NCBI GenBank assembly: GCA_012518185.1
Contig: JAAYTA010000105.1
Location: forward strand, 1-64,000
Length of the DNA: 64,000 nucleotides
From: Methanobacteriota archaeon
GTDB lineage: Archaea; Thermoplasmatota; Thermoplasmata; Methanomassiliicoccales; Methanomassiliicoccaceae
Reading direction: 5' to 3'
The notes beneath the pieces were generated by a model that worked only from the letters and a program-made list of their open reading frames with translations, had not been told where the DNA came from and searched no databases. Numbering within the stretch: position 1 is the stretch's first letter; each line of letters opens with the position of its first letter. The translations under genes were made by a program, and so were the position numbers. Of the stretch, positions 17,929 to 26,350 are shown in pieces.

Positions 17929-18235
17929 TTCTCCAGTGATTCAATCCTCCATCTAGTATTGAGATGTTCTTGAATCCTTTACTAGCTAGTAGATTGGCAG
18001 CCCGTCTACTTCTAACTCCTGAGCGACAATATAGTACTAGATTTTTCTCTGGATCTAATTCCCGCCATCTTTTATCAAGTTCAGATATGGACATTAAAGT
18101 GGCAAGAGGAATATGCTCTGATTCAAATTCGCGACGTTCTCTTACATCGAGCAGTATGTAATCTCCCTCCTCTATCTTATTCTCTAATACGAGAAGATCT
18201 TTAACACTTATCTGACTATGCTCTATGGTAGACAT
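17900..18235 (-). CDS. Single-domain rhodanese-like sulfurtransferase
   Basis: A 111-residue rhodanese domain. The active-site loop is YCRSGVRS with the catalytic Cys70, and LLDVRERREFESEHIP and ILDGGLNHW are the flanking CH2A-type and C-terminal signatures. Such proteins carry a persulfide and pass sulfur to acceptors. It sits in a three-gene minus-strand operon: SMC-like ATPase (46 bases upstream), this gene, and the four-helix membrane protein that overlaps it. Confidence 0.88.
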   Translation of the reverse strand: MSTIEHSQISVKDLLVLENKIEEGDYILLDVRERREFESEHIPLATLMSISELDKRWRELDPEKNLVLYCRSGVRSRRAANLLASKGFKNISILDGGLNHWRIERGSMEKR

Positions 18236-18281
18236 GTATAATCCCTACTATCATCTACTTTTTACTGCACCTACTTATTTC

Positions 18282-19124
18282 CTAACCCTTGATCTCTAAT
18301 TCTTTATCTACTCTTCCGCTGGATCTAACCTTCTCAACATCATCCTTATTAGAAAGTAGTATCACAAGCTGATATCCATCCATAAATTCCAATATGGCAT
18401 CTGCTACTTGTTCTATTATATCAGAATTCATTTTCTCAAATGGCTCATCGAGAAAAATAGGGATTCCACTGCAATTCTCTCTAGCAAAAGCAATAGCAGC
18501 AGCGAGTGTCATAGCATGACACTCCTCGATGTCAACGACTGGACCATCAAGCTCTACACTTAGCTTCCCATGCTCATCAAACATGAGGCAGGTGATGGCA
18601 GAATCGAGCATCATCGATGAGAACAAGGATGTGGCTTCCATCGACGATCGTAATTGAGCATCGTGTTTATCCCAACCTCCCATCTTCTCTATTGCCACCT
18701 CTCCACCAGCTCTATCTCCATATGCAACTCTCTCCAATGAGATTCCTGACAAAATATTGGAGTGAATACATGACAATGGAAAAAGTTCCTCCCGCTTTGC
18801 ATTAAAGTCTCCATCAGGGTAGGTTATTATATCTTCCTCAAGACCGGTTGCTGATGACAAAATAATACGCTCAAGAACAGTCTGATGAGGATCATAGAAT
18901 TTTAAGGAAACCATTGTACTTTCTCCCGCATGACGTCCTTCTAAATTCATGACTTCGTTCCATGATATATTCCCGGCCAGACACCATGCAACTGATTCTA
19001 CAATGCTCGATTTCCCCATACCTTGAGGCACTTGAATAATGTCAATACCTCCCGATAAAGGAAGTTCGACCTCACCGCGAAAGCGTCGATAATTGCGAAG
19101 CACTATACTCTGGACATATGCCAT
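18282..19124 (-). CDS. Short SMC/RecF-like ATPase without coiled coil
   Basis: A 280-residue ABC-type ATPase of the SMC/RecF/Rad50 fold. The N terminus IVLRNYRRFRGEVELPL is the classic first strand, and the P-loop is VPQGMGKSS (32-40), with valine where the first glycine of GxxGxGKS would be. Walker B is FLDEPFEKM near 224-232. There is no long coiled coil and no clear LSGG-type signature; the region before Walker B reads DIEECHAMTLAAAIAFA. The protein is about a quarter of an SMC in size. It is the first gene of the operon with rhodanese and membrane protein. Its role is unknown; a nucleic-acid-linked ATPase is the best guess. Confidence 0.72.
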   Translation of the reverse strand: MAYVQSIVLRNYRRFRGEVELPLSGGIDIIQVPQGMGKSSIVESVAWCLAGNISWNEVMNLEGRHAGESTMVSLKFYDPHQTVLERIILSSATGLEEDIITYPDGDFNAKREELFPLSCIHSNILSGISLERVAYGDRAGGEVAIEKMGGWDKHDAQLRSSMEATSLFSSMMLDSAITCLMFDEHGKLSVELDGPVVDIEECHAMTLAAAIAFARENCSGIPIFLDEPFEKMNSDIIEQVADAILEFMDGYQLVILLSNKDDVEKVRSSGRVDKELEIKG

Positions 19125-19209
19125 TATGATGCACTAGGTATAAGATACACTTAATCCTTCGCAGGTTATTCATAGCTTAAATCATCATCAATCAATAATA
19201 AATACTAAG

Positions 19210-19234
19210 ATTTGATACCATATAGCTATCAAAT
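19210..19234. repeat. Inverted repeat between divergent genes, candidate operator
   Basis: ATTTGATA at 19210-19217 and TATCAAAT at 19227-19234 are exact reverse complements with nine bases between. Outward, ACTA and TAGT extend the symmetry after a two-base gap on the left. It lies in the 272-base region between the SMC-like ATPase (minus) and the NYN-LOTUS gene (plus). Confidence 0.35.
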
Positions 19235-19396
19235 TAGTATCTATATTTTTCAAAATGATAAGCTAATATTAATCTCATGTTAGCACATTTTCCATGATTT
19301 TCACAACAGTTGACAGAAGGTGAGGGCGATCTGAGCTAACAAAACTATTTTATCAAACCTCTCTTTAGATATGCAGTACTTATTGGAGATCTCTTG

Positions 19397-20809
19397 ATGG
19401 TTGAAAAAAGGATAGATGATAGGCAACTTGCCTTTCTGGTTGACGGAGATAATGCTTCGGCAACCCTCATTGAAGACATGTTGGCGGAAGCATCCAAGTA
19501 TGGTTCAGTCATCATTCGAAGAGTATACGGAAATTGGACAGGAGGGGGCCAAGTTAATAACTGGAAGGCCAAATTGAAAGAATATGCTCTAACACCATAT
19601 CAGCAATTTCCAAACATATCAAATCGACACATTACTAAGAATGCAACTGATATCGCACTCATAATAGATGCCATGGATATACTTCATGATGGCATCGTGC
19701 AAGGATTTGTTATTGTCTCTAGCGATTCTGACTATACTTCATTAGCTATAAAGATAAGAGAGCATGGACTATTCGTTATAGGCATTGGTAGGAAAGACAC
19801 CAATGACTCTTTCCGACGTGCTTGTGATGTTTTCGTATCCACTGAAAATCTAGGAAAGGATCAGGATGAACTCGATGAAGAAGAGAAGGCAAAGGATCGT
19901 CCTAGGAGCCAACGCAAGCAACGTCCCGTTCGAGATGCACTTGAACTCTTAAACAGAGCATTCGATTCAGCAGTAAATGATGATGGAAGGGCACTTAACG
20001 GAGATATCGGAGCTGCGCTAAGACGTTTAGATCCTGGATTTGATACGCGAACTTATGGTAAACCATCGCTCCTCAATCTCATCGAAGACCTAGACGATGT
20101 ATTTGAGGTAGAGCGCTATGATCGCGGAGTCATATATGTACAGAGGAGGGGTGAGAAGAAAGAATCAATTGATACTAAGCGGACAAGCTCCTCTCCTGAT
20201 TGCATTCCTACAATGTCTCCAGAGGATGCTCTTCCACTCATAAATCGTGCATATGAGCTAGCTGATAAAACTTCAGATGGATGGGTAGATACGTTCAGAT
20301 TATTCAGAGCAGCACGTAGAATAGACTCCTCTTTTGATAGCAGCTTTTACGGTAAGGAGAAGATATCTCATCTCCTCGAAGCACTACCATCTTATTTTAC
20401 ACTCAATCGTAGGGGTAAAAGTATGATGGTTCGGCCTACTGCATGGGCAGAAGAGGAGATAATGCAGCCTCCTGAAGTCATCGAATCAGTTAGCGAAAAG
20501 AAATCATCTGATCCAGCTCCTCATGAAACCCAATTAGAACTTAGACCTATGGAAGTCGTGCGCCTAGCTACTAAGGCTTTTGAGACTGCAGTCAAAGATG
20601 ATGGTAAAGCATTCCTGCCCCAGATGAGTAAGGAATTGAAGCGCATTGCTCCCGAGATAAACTTTAAGAGCATGGGAAAGAGCGGATTGAGAGAGTTCTT
20701 GGAGGAGTATCCTGATATATTCATTCTTCATAAAAAAGGACGTAATGTATATGTAAGTAGGAGAAAAGGGCGCCGACCTGCTCGACCTATTAGCGAACTG
20801 ATTCAATAA
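19397..20809 (+). CDS. NYN-domain ribonuclease-like protein with three OST-HTH/LOTUS domains
   Basis: A 470-residue protein. Residues 8-160 form a NYN (PIN-like) domain: FLVDGDNAS with Asp16 and Asp18, NATDIALIIDAMD, and SSDSDYTSLAIKIRE supply the acidic metal-binding residues. Three LOTUS/OST-HTH domains follow (about 178-255, 276-350, 383-460), each with the pattern LxxRAF...LKRLDPxFxxxxYGKxxLxxLLE...VxVRRRG. LOTUS domains bind RNA, including G-quadruplex RNA in known cases; NYN domains cleave RNA. The charged linkers (DELDEEEKAKDRPRSQRK) are probably flexible. An RNA-processing or decay role is likely; the target is unknown. Confidence 0.88.
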   Translation: MVEKRIDDRQLAFLVDGDNASATLIEDMLAEASKYGSVIIRRVYGNWTGGGQVNNWKAKLKEYALTPYQQFPNISNRHITKNATDIALIIDAMDILHDGIVQGFVIVSSDSDYTSLAIKIREHGLFVIGIGRKDTNDSFRRACDVFVSTENLGKDQDELDEEEKAKDRPRSQRKQRPVRDALELLNRAFDSAVNDDGRALNGDIGAALRRLDPGFDTRTYGKPSLLNLIEDLDDVFEVERYDRGVIYVQRRGEKKESIDTKRTSSSPDCIPTMSPEDALPLINRAYELADKTSDGWVDTFRLFRAARRIDSSFDSSFYGKEKISHLLEALPSYFTLNRRGKSMMVRPTAWAEEEIMQPPEVIESVSEKKSSDPAPHETQLELRPMEVVRLATKAFETAVKDDGKAFLPQMSKELKRIAPEINFKSMGKSGLREFLEEYPDIFILHKKGRNVYVSRRKGRRPARPISELIQ

Positions 20810-21139
20810 ATCACTCTATCACTATATTCCATTAGAGATGGTGGAATAGGATAGAAACCTCTCAATCTATCCTGAATTATGCACTAATAATGAATATGAG
20901 ATATAATTCATAAGATGGATTCCAACAAGTCGGAGAGTCTAATCAAGCATACAGAACTATGTTATCAGCCACTCAATGAATTGATATTGTATATTTCTTA
21001 ACAATAATTATTGATTGTCGTAAAATCTAATCAATCACTTAACGTGAGAATTGATAAAGCGTCATAGGTTCATAACGCTCTACATGAGGTAATTCTATAT
21101 CGATAATGTACGGCATTTACATCAAAGAGTATTATTTGA
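20810..21139. other. Intergenic stretch between convergent genes
   Basis: The whole gap runs to 21174. No coding sequence is recognised. Sixteen bases after the NYN-LOTUS stop, TATTCCA (20825-20831) and TGGAATA (20842-20848) could form a seven-base-pair hairpin, but no T-run follows, so terminator function is doubtful. The rest is AT-rich and featureless to my eye. Confidence 0.4.
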
Positions 21140-21174
21140 ATAAAACAATTTAAATACTCAGATATTATATCGAA

Positions 21175-22140
21175 TCATGTGGGCTTCAGCGCTTTTTTGA
21201 TCCGCCTTACTTCTCGGTTATGATCTGCCACCATCCCTTTTTTCCTGTATAAGGATAGAAGTTTTCGGCTTGCTTCTAAATCGTCGGGTAAGAGACTTAC
21301 CAAACTTTCTGCCTCGGCTATCGCCATCATAGTAAGTCCCTTGGCCTCATATGCCGCTATGCGGCCATACATAGCCTTTGGTTTTTTAGGACAAAATGCT
21401 GAGAGAAGATCACACCAATTCAGAACACGATCCCACTTATGTGATTCACTTAACACTCCAATCATATCAATACTTTTTTGGACACATGCTTCCTCTGATG
21501 GGAGTTCTTCATCCAGCAGTGGTAGGAGGCGAATAAGATTATAGTGTTTAGTTCCAACTGCATCCTCTACGCGCTGTATTGCCATTATATATTCGATCAA
21601 ATCTTGCGGCGGATCTCCCTGTCCAACTATGTCTGATTCTTGAAATATACTCATCAACTGGGCGTGATAAAGTGGCCATATGCTAGGGGCTTGCAGATGC
21701 CACATATACGTGATTAAGGAATAGAATCCATAAATTACTGATCGATCTACTTTTCCATTTGCAACCTTAAGCTCAATAAATTCCTCAGCATCTAATAACT
21801 GACCCTTAGCACACGTAAGATCTTCTGGCATGGCTCCTAATTTAATGAGAATGGGTGAGATCTCATCTACATCTATATTTAAGACGACTTCTCGAATGGC
21901 CCCTACAACCTCTCTAGGAGGGAATATATATCCTGTCTCAGTGAACGAATTATCCATGCGGTATTTCAGAGTGGCTAGATTTATGTTACCATTCTGAAAC
22001 TCATCCAGAGTATGATTTAGGATTGATAATGAATCTGAGATATTATGATCCTCATCTCCGTGGTCAAGATCCATTTCTTCTGATAGATATGCACACATGG
22101 CACGACGGAATCGATCTTTTAGAGACTCCTCAGAATTCAT
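21175..22140 (-). CDS. Unknown protein with a TPR-like C-terminal half
   Basis: A 321-residue soluble, acidic protein without a recognised family. The N-terminal half is helical and rich in charged residues. In the C-terminal third, ALxxCxxLLxxxPKKPKAMYGRIAAYEAKG, AIAEAESLVSLLPDDLEASRKLLSLYRKKG resembles two tetratricopeptide-like helical hairpins, which usually bind proteins. GTGAGGAAT just upstream supports the ATG at 22140 over an in-frame TTG at 22161. It ends a minus-strand run after the DUF116 and QueG-like genes, 26 bases after the latter. Confidence 0.7.
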   Translation of the reverse strand: MNSEESLKDRFRRAMCAYLSEEMDLDHGDEDHNISDSLSILNHTLDEFQNGNINLATLKYRMDNSFTETGYIFPPREVVGAIREVVLNIDVDEISPILIKLGAMPEDLTCAKGQLLDAEEFIELKVANGKVDRSVIYGFYSLITYMWHLQAPSIWPLYHAQLMSIFQESDIVGQGDPPQDLIEYIMAIQRVEDAVGTKHYNLIRLLPLLDEELPSEEACVQKSIDMIGVLSESHKWDRVLNWCDLLSAFCPKKPKAMYGRIAAYEAKGLTMMAIAEAESLVSLLPDDLEASRKLLSLYRKKGMVADHNREVRRIKKALKPT

Positions 22141-22166
22141 ATTATTCCTCACACCTAACAACGATA

Positions 22167-22976
22167 TTAGACTTGCTTACTACCATGAGACTGCACATGC
22201 TTCCAGGCCCGATGAAGATCTGGCCGTATATACTCTCTATCATATAGCCTTAGATCGGTGCGTTTGAAACGAACCCGATCTCTGCCGATTGGACATACCT
22301 TGATACATCTTCCACAAGGCGATACATGTTTCCGTGCAAGTGAGGCATTATATTGTGTACAAATCTCCTTCTTTGTAAGGCCTAGGGGATAATCTGTATC
22401 ATCCAGCGCTTCTACCGGACATGATCTTGAGCAGCGCATACACTTGATGCACAAATCTATATCCATTACATCATCCACCGGTAGCTCAGCAGTAGTGAAT
22501 ATAGTGCCAAGCCTCACTCTAGGGCCGTATTCGGGTGTAAGAAGCATATTATTCACACCGAAAGTACCCAATCCTGCGAGATAGGCTGCGTGTCGGTGTG
22601 AGAAAAATGCAAAGGGATTATCCTTGAGTATAGATAGGGAGCCGTAACCATCCCGGGGAACGTATATGGATGGGTAACCATGATTATCAAGGAAGCGAGC
22701 TAGACGATAGGTAGATAGATCGAGAAATGTATTAACTGTATTATATAATTCATGATAATATATAGAAGGAGCAGTTTCTATTATTGGAAGATCTATAGGG
22801 AGGCCTATAACGATCACTGAGCAGACCTCAGGCCATATAGAGAGGGGACGGAATTCTTCTGGAATCCATGGAGTGAACGGTGGGTCATTCCACCTTTCTG
22901 CTGGCGCTACACCTAGCAGTGGGATATCCATATTTTTACATTTTACTTCTAGCCGATCTCTGAGTTTGTTGCTCAT
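22167..22976 (-). CDS. QueG-like (epoxyqueuosine reductase-related) Fe-S protein
   Basis: A 269-residue protein. A ferredoxin-like region near the C terminus has CIKCMRCSRSCP and CGRCIKVCP, two [4Fe-4S] motifs in the layout of QueG and reductive-dehalogenase-like proteins. The middle part YLAGLGTFGVNNMLLTPEYGPRVRLGTIFT is the conserved block that forms the cobalamin-binding side in QueG. Archaea make archaeosine and usually lack queuosine, so the true reaction is probably another reduction in this family. It lies between the DUF116 gene (15 bases upstream) and the TPR-like gene. Confidence 0.82.
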   Translation of the reverse strand: MSNKLRDRLEVKCKNMDIPLLGVAPAERWNDPPFTPWIPEEFRPLSIWPEVCSVIVIGLPIDLPIIETAPSIYYHELYNTVNTFLDLSTYRLARFLDNHGYPSIYVPRDGYGSLSILKDNPFAFFSHRHAAYLAGLGTFGVNNMLLTPEYGPRVRLGTIFTTAELPVDDVMDIDLCIKCMRCSRSCPVEALDDTDYPLGLTKKEICTQYNASLARKHVSPCGRCIKVCPIGRDRVRFKRTDLRLYDREYIRPDLHRAWKHVQSHGSKQV

Positions 22977-22991
22977 ACTTGATGAATGATG

Positions 22992-23681
22992 TTATGGAGC
23001 TAAACTACTTGCTGTGAGTGGATCTCCCGGAACAAGTTCTACTACTTCTAAGAGCTTCTCCCACTCCATAGTGGTCTCTACACATCCATCTTTGGAAGTC
23101 ACAACACCCATAGCTATCATGTCGATACTATCTGCCATTTCTAACCCCTCTTTTACTTCAAGTAGGCATCCAACTCCCACAATAGCTCTGGGATGATATT
23201 CCTTAATCATGCGCTTGATGAACGTTGATCCGGGTATTATGAAAACCATTCTTCCGTCATTCTCCAACTGATCGATGACGCTACCTATGCCGCAACGCAT
23301 ACATCGCCTACATACCAAACCCTCTGTAGTTAGATCAGCAGGGCACTTAGCAGAGCGGAGGCACTGAGGGAGAAAAATGGCTCTCTTATTCATGGGCACA
23401 GCGCAGAATTTATCATGATTCATCTGATTTCGTAGTCGAATAGTGAATGAAATGAGTTCTTTATCATCTAGCCGTAATGCCCTCCAGATAGAGCGGAGAA
23501 GTCCTTCAACTACGATTAGACCTGGCTTGATCAAATTTGGAAAATAGAATTTACCTCTTCTAATGGATATTAATGTTAAAAAGAGTATTATTAATGCATA
23601 TGATAGAATTAATATGGCGATTATCAGGATGATATATCCCAACATAAGCATCGTTTGGTCTAGAAGACTTAGAGATGGCAC
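22992..23681 (-). CDS. DUF116 family Fe-S/metal protein, membrane anchored
   Basis: A 229-residue protein with two N-terminal hydrophobic segments (residues 10-40) and a soluble part carrying the DUF116 signature: LPQCLRSAKCPADLTTEG, then CRRCMRCGIG, and later GVGCLLEVKEG. The five to six conserved cysteines suggest a metal or Fe-S site. The biochemical role of DUF116 is not established. It is the first of three closely spaced minus-strand genes with a QueG-like reductase and a TPR-like protein, 55 bases after the aldo-keto reductase gene. Confidence 0.85.
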   Translation of the reverse strand: MPSLSLLDQTMLMLGYIILIIAILILSYALIILFLTLISIRRGKFYFPNLIKPGLIVVEGLLRSIWRALRLDDKELISFTIRLRNQMNHDKFCAVPMNKRAIFLPQCLRSAKCPADLTTEGLVCRRCMRCGIGSVIDQLENDGRMVFIIPGSTFIKRMIKEYHPRAIVGVGCLLEVKEGLEMADSIDMIAMGVVTSKDGCVETTMEWEKLLEVVELVPGDPLTASSLAP

Positions 23682-23736
23682 ACTATGCGATAAGAGTAAA
23701 TGTATATTTGTTTGTAGCCCTATCTCTTCGTTAATG

Positions 23737-24555
23737 TTATTTCATATCATACGGATTCCATGTTGTAGTGCGATAATTTTGATCTAGCTTGTCTAGAATA
23801 GCAATGTCCTCCTGCGATAATGAAATATAGAGCGAGTCGAAATTCTCTTTCATATGCACTTTAGATGTAGTTTTAGGTATTGCCGCTACATTCCGCTGGA
23901 GACACCATGCAATCATCACTTGTGCGGGCGTTAAGTCATTTTTGGTCGCCACTTCTTTAATATAAGGATCATTCAGGCGTTTTCCTCGTGCCAGAGGGCT
24001 GGAAGCCTCTATAGCTATATGACTTTCTTTACATTGATCTAATACCTCATTACGCTGCAGGAAAGGATGCATCTCTACTTGATTTACTGAAGGAATTATC
24101 GAACCATGTTCTAAAATTTCTTCTAGATGAAGAGGCATAAAGTTGCTGACGCCAATGGCACGTACCATCCCTTCTTCGTATATAGACTCCAATGCTCTCC
24201 AAGTCTCCAGTCGGCTAGGCATAGGCCAATGTATCAGATATAGATCCACATAATCAATTTTGAGCAATTCTAAACTCCGTTGGAATGCGCTCTTAGTCTC
24301 TTCATAGCCCTGTTCATCATTCCATACTTTTGTAGTGATAAATATATCATCCCTATTGATACTGCTATCTCTTATCGCCTCACCCACTTCAGCCTCGTTA
24401 CGGTAGAAAGAGGCAGTATCAATATGCCTATACCCTAATGATAACGCATCTAGCACAGATCTTTTAGTAAGCTCAGGCTCCATCTTATATGTACCAAGGC
24501 CAAGAATTGGCATTTTGACGCCATTATTAAGTATAATAGAATTAGGAAAAGACAT
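23737..24555 (-). CDS. Aldo/keto reductase
   Basis: A TIM-barrel NADPH-dependent reductase, about 272 residues. Catalytic tetrad positions are visible: Asp in GYRHIDTASFY, the Tyr that ends it, Lys in FITTKVWND, and His in YLIHWP. GLGTYKM at the N terminus and the cofactor region IPKTTSKVHMKENF are typical of AKR3/AKR5-like members. Several in-frame ATGs lie upstream to 24600; the one at 24555 (MSFPNS) gives the usual N terminus. A second, related enzyme is encoded at 34050. Substrates are unknown, probably small aldehydes or ketones. Confidence 0.88.
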   Translation of the reverse strand: MSFPNSIILNNGVKMPILGLGTYKMEPELTKRSVLDALSLGYRHIDTASFYRNEAEVGEAIRDSSINRDDIFITTKVWNDEQGYEETKSAFQRSLELLKIDYVDLYLIHWPMPSRLETWRALESIYEEGMVRAIGVSNFMPLHLEEILEHGSIIPSVNQVEMHPFLQRNEVLDQCKESHIAIEASSPLARGKRLNDPYIKEVATKNDLTPAQVMIAWCLQRNVAAIPKTTSKVHMKENFDSLYISLSQEDIAILDKLDQNYRTTTWNPYDMK

Positions 24556-24787
24556 CGACCTCATTATCGTACTCATACTATTTGGACAGTTACTGATCAC
24601 CCATCATCATTGAAATAATCAATGAATACTTATTGAAAATATATTATACTAATCCATAGTATTTTAGGGCAGTCAATAATGATATCTGATAATTGGGAAC
24701 CTTAAAAAATGAATTACTTATCAATAAGACGAATTAAATTTACATATTATATTAGGTAGTAGGTACTTCCCAAGCCTATTAAATAGG

Positions 24788-26071
24788 ATGCCAACTTTTT
24801 CCAATAGAGTGCAAATGAATGGACTATCCATTGAGATCATATTACTTCAAATATTCACTCTATTCGTATTAGCCAAAGTGGCTGGCCTCATATGTGAGAG
24901 GTTCAAAGTATCATCAGTAATAGGAGAGATATTTGCTGGTATTATCGTAGCAAATACAATTCTATTCTCAGCACTTCAACTTGACGTTGATATCAGCTTG
25001 TTTGAAATATTAGCTGAACTTGGTGTAATCTTCTTACTATTTGCGGTTGGTTTAGAAACTCCCTTTAGTGAGCTAAGGAAAGTAGGTGATACGGCCACCA
25101 AGGTAGCTATTCTAGGTGTAATTCTACCTTTCTTAGCCGGATTCGCTATGTTCATGATTATAGATAATAATCTGAATGAGGCACTTTTCATCGGCGCTGC
25201 AATGGTCGCCACCAGTGTGGGTATCACAGCTCGTGTAATCAGTGATATGAATGTCACCAGAACGCTGGAATCAAGAATTATTGTTGGCGCAGCAGTCATC
25301 GACGATGTCCTTGGAATGATAGTCTTAGCGATTGTTATGGGAATAGCGGCAGGTTCTTCAGGCGGAATATTAGATATTATACTAATCTCTTTGGAAGCTG
25401 TCCTATTTGTAGTGCTAGTAATATTACTTGGATCTATACTTCTACCTAAGTTAAGAAAAAGGCTCGATAAGCGCCGAAAACCGAAATCGACGATCCATTG
25501 TGGAGACAGGAAAAAAGCATCCATATCTCCCCTTCCTCTCGCAATCATTGTATGTCTCGGTCTTGCAGTTCTAGCTACTGTTGCCGGCCTTGCTGCGATC
25601 ATTGGTGCATTTCTTGCAGGTATGGTATTTGCTGAATTCAAAGACAAGTGGCCCTGTGAAAAAGACTTTGGCCCTATCAATGATTTCTTAGTACCATTCT
25701 TCTTCCTTCATGTAGGTATGCTAGTTAATATCGAATCCTTCAGTGGAGTGCTAGGCATAGCAATAATCTTGACTCTCCTTGCTGTAGTGACCAAATGGGT
25801 GGGATGCGGATTAGGCGCCAGAAAGATGGGACGTGAATCATCCAACATAGTAGGCATTGGAATGATCCCAAGAGGGGAAGTAGGCATAATTATTGCTGCA
25901 ATTGGAGTCGGTGCAGCCTTCATCTCTGAAGAGTTATTCTCAGTAGTAGTGTTCATGTCTATGGCTACTACGATTATAGCTCCTCCATTATTGGAATGGG
26001 CTTTCCGGCGTAAAATGAAAGCCGATGGCATATGTGGCATTTCAGATAATTCATCGACAGGAAAAAAGTAG
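24788..26071 (+). CDS. CPA2-family cation/proton antiporter (KefB/NapA-like)
   Basis: A 427-residue membrane protein with about 12 helices. VIGEIFAGIIVANTILF and the paired acidic residues in AAVIDDVLGMIVLAI are the CPA2 signature and ion-binding site; the DD pair suggests an electrogenic Na+/H+ exchange. IGMIPRGEVGIIIAAIG is the conserved C-terminal motif. There is no TrkA-N/RCK domain at the C terminus, so it is unlike full KefB/C. It would regulate internal Na+ and pH in a cell that runs on ion-pumping complexes. Confidence 0.88.
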   Translation: MPTFSNRVQMNGLSIEIILLQIFTLFVLAKVAGLICERFKVSSVIGEIFAGIIVANTILFSALQLDVDISLFEILAELGVIFLLFAVGLETPFSELRKVGDTATKVAILGVILPFLAGFAMFMIIDNNLNEALFIGAAMVATSVGITARVISDMNVTRTLESRIIVGAAVIDDVLGMIVLAIVMGIAAGSSGGILDIILISLEAVLFVVLVILLGSILLPKLRKRLDKRRKPKSTIHCGDRKKASISPLPLAIIVCLGLAVLATVAGLAAIIGAFLAGMVFAEFKDKWPCEKDFGPINDFLVPFFFLHVGMLVNIESFSGVLGIAIILTLLAVVTKWVGCGLGARKMGRESSNIVGIGMIPRGEVGIIIAAIGVGAAFISEELFSVVVFMSMATTIIAPPLLEWAFRRKMKADGICGISDNSSTGKK

Positions 26072-26350
26072 TAGGATCATGTTCTGTATTGATCTTCAGT
26101 AAGAGTGAACACAGATAATCAAAATACCTTATGAGATTACTGTCATAGATAAATTAATATGGCTTATCAAAGTGATAACTTTGACATATTATAGATAAGT
26201 TAAAACATGTAGAAATCTAACTGATTTAGTCGTTTGCACATGTAATAGGGATAAAGATTATGATATATGCCGTGTTCCATTACTTCAGATGCGAGTCATA
26301 ACTATCTTGACTTCATGTCAGTACCCGGCTCGTGCATAGAGGTGTCTTAT

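Noticed and set aside
22167-22976. Annotation as a true epoxyqueuosine reductase (queG)
   Set aside because: Archaea usually make archaeosine, not queuosine, and no other queuosine gene is present; only family-level similarity is claimed.
24976-25680. A 234-residue frame on the minus strand
   Set aside because: It is antisense to the CPA2 antiporter gene, low complexity and without family signals; a shadow of the real gene.
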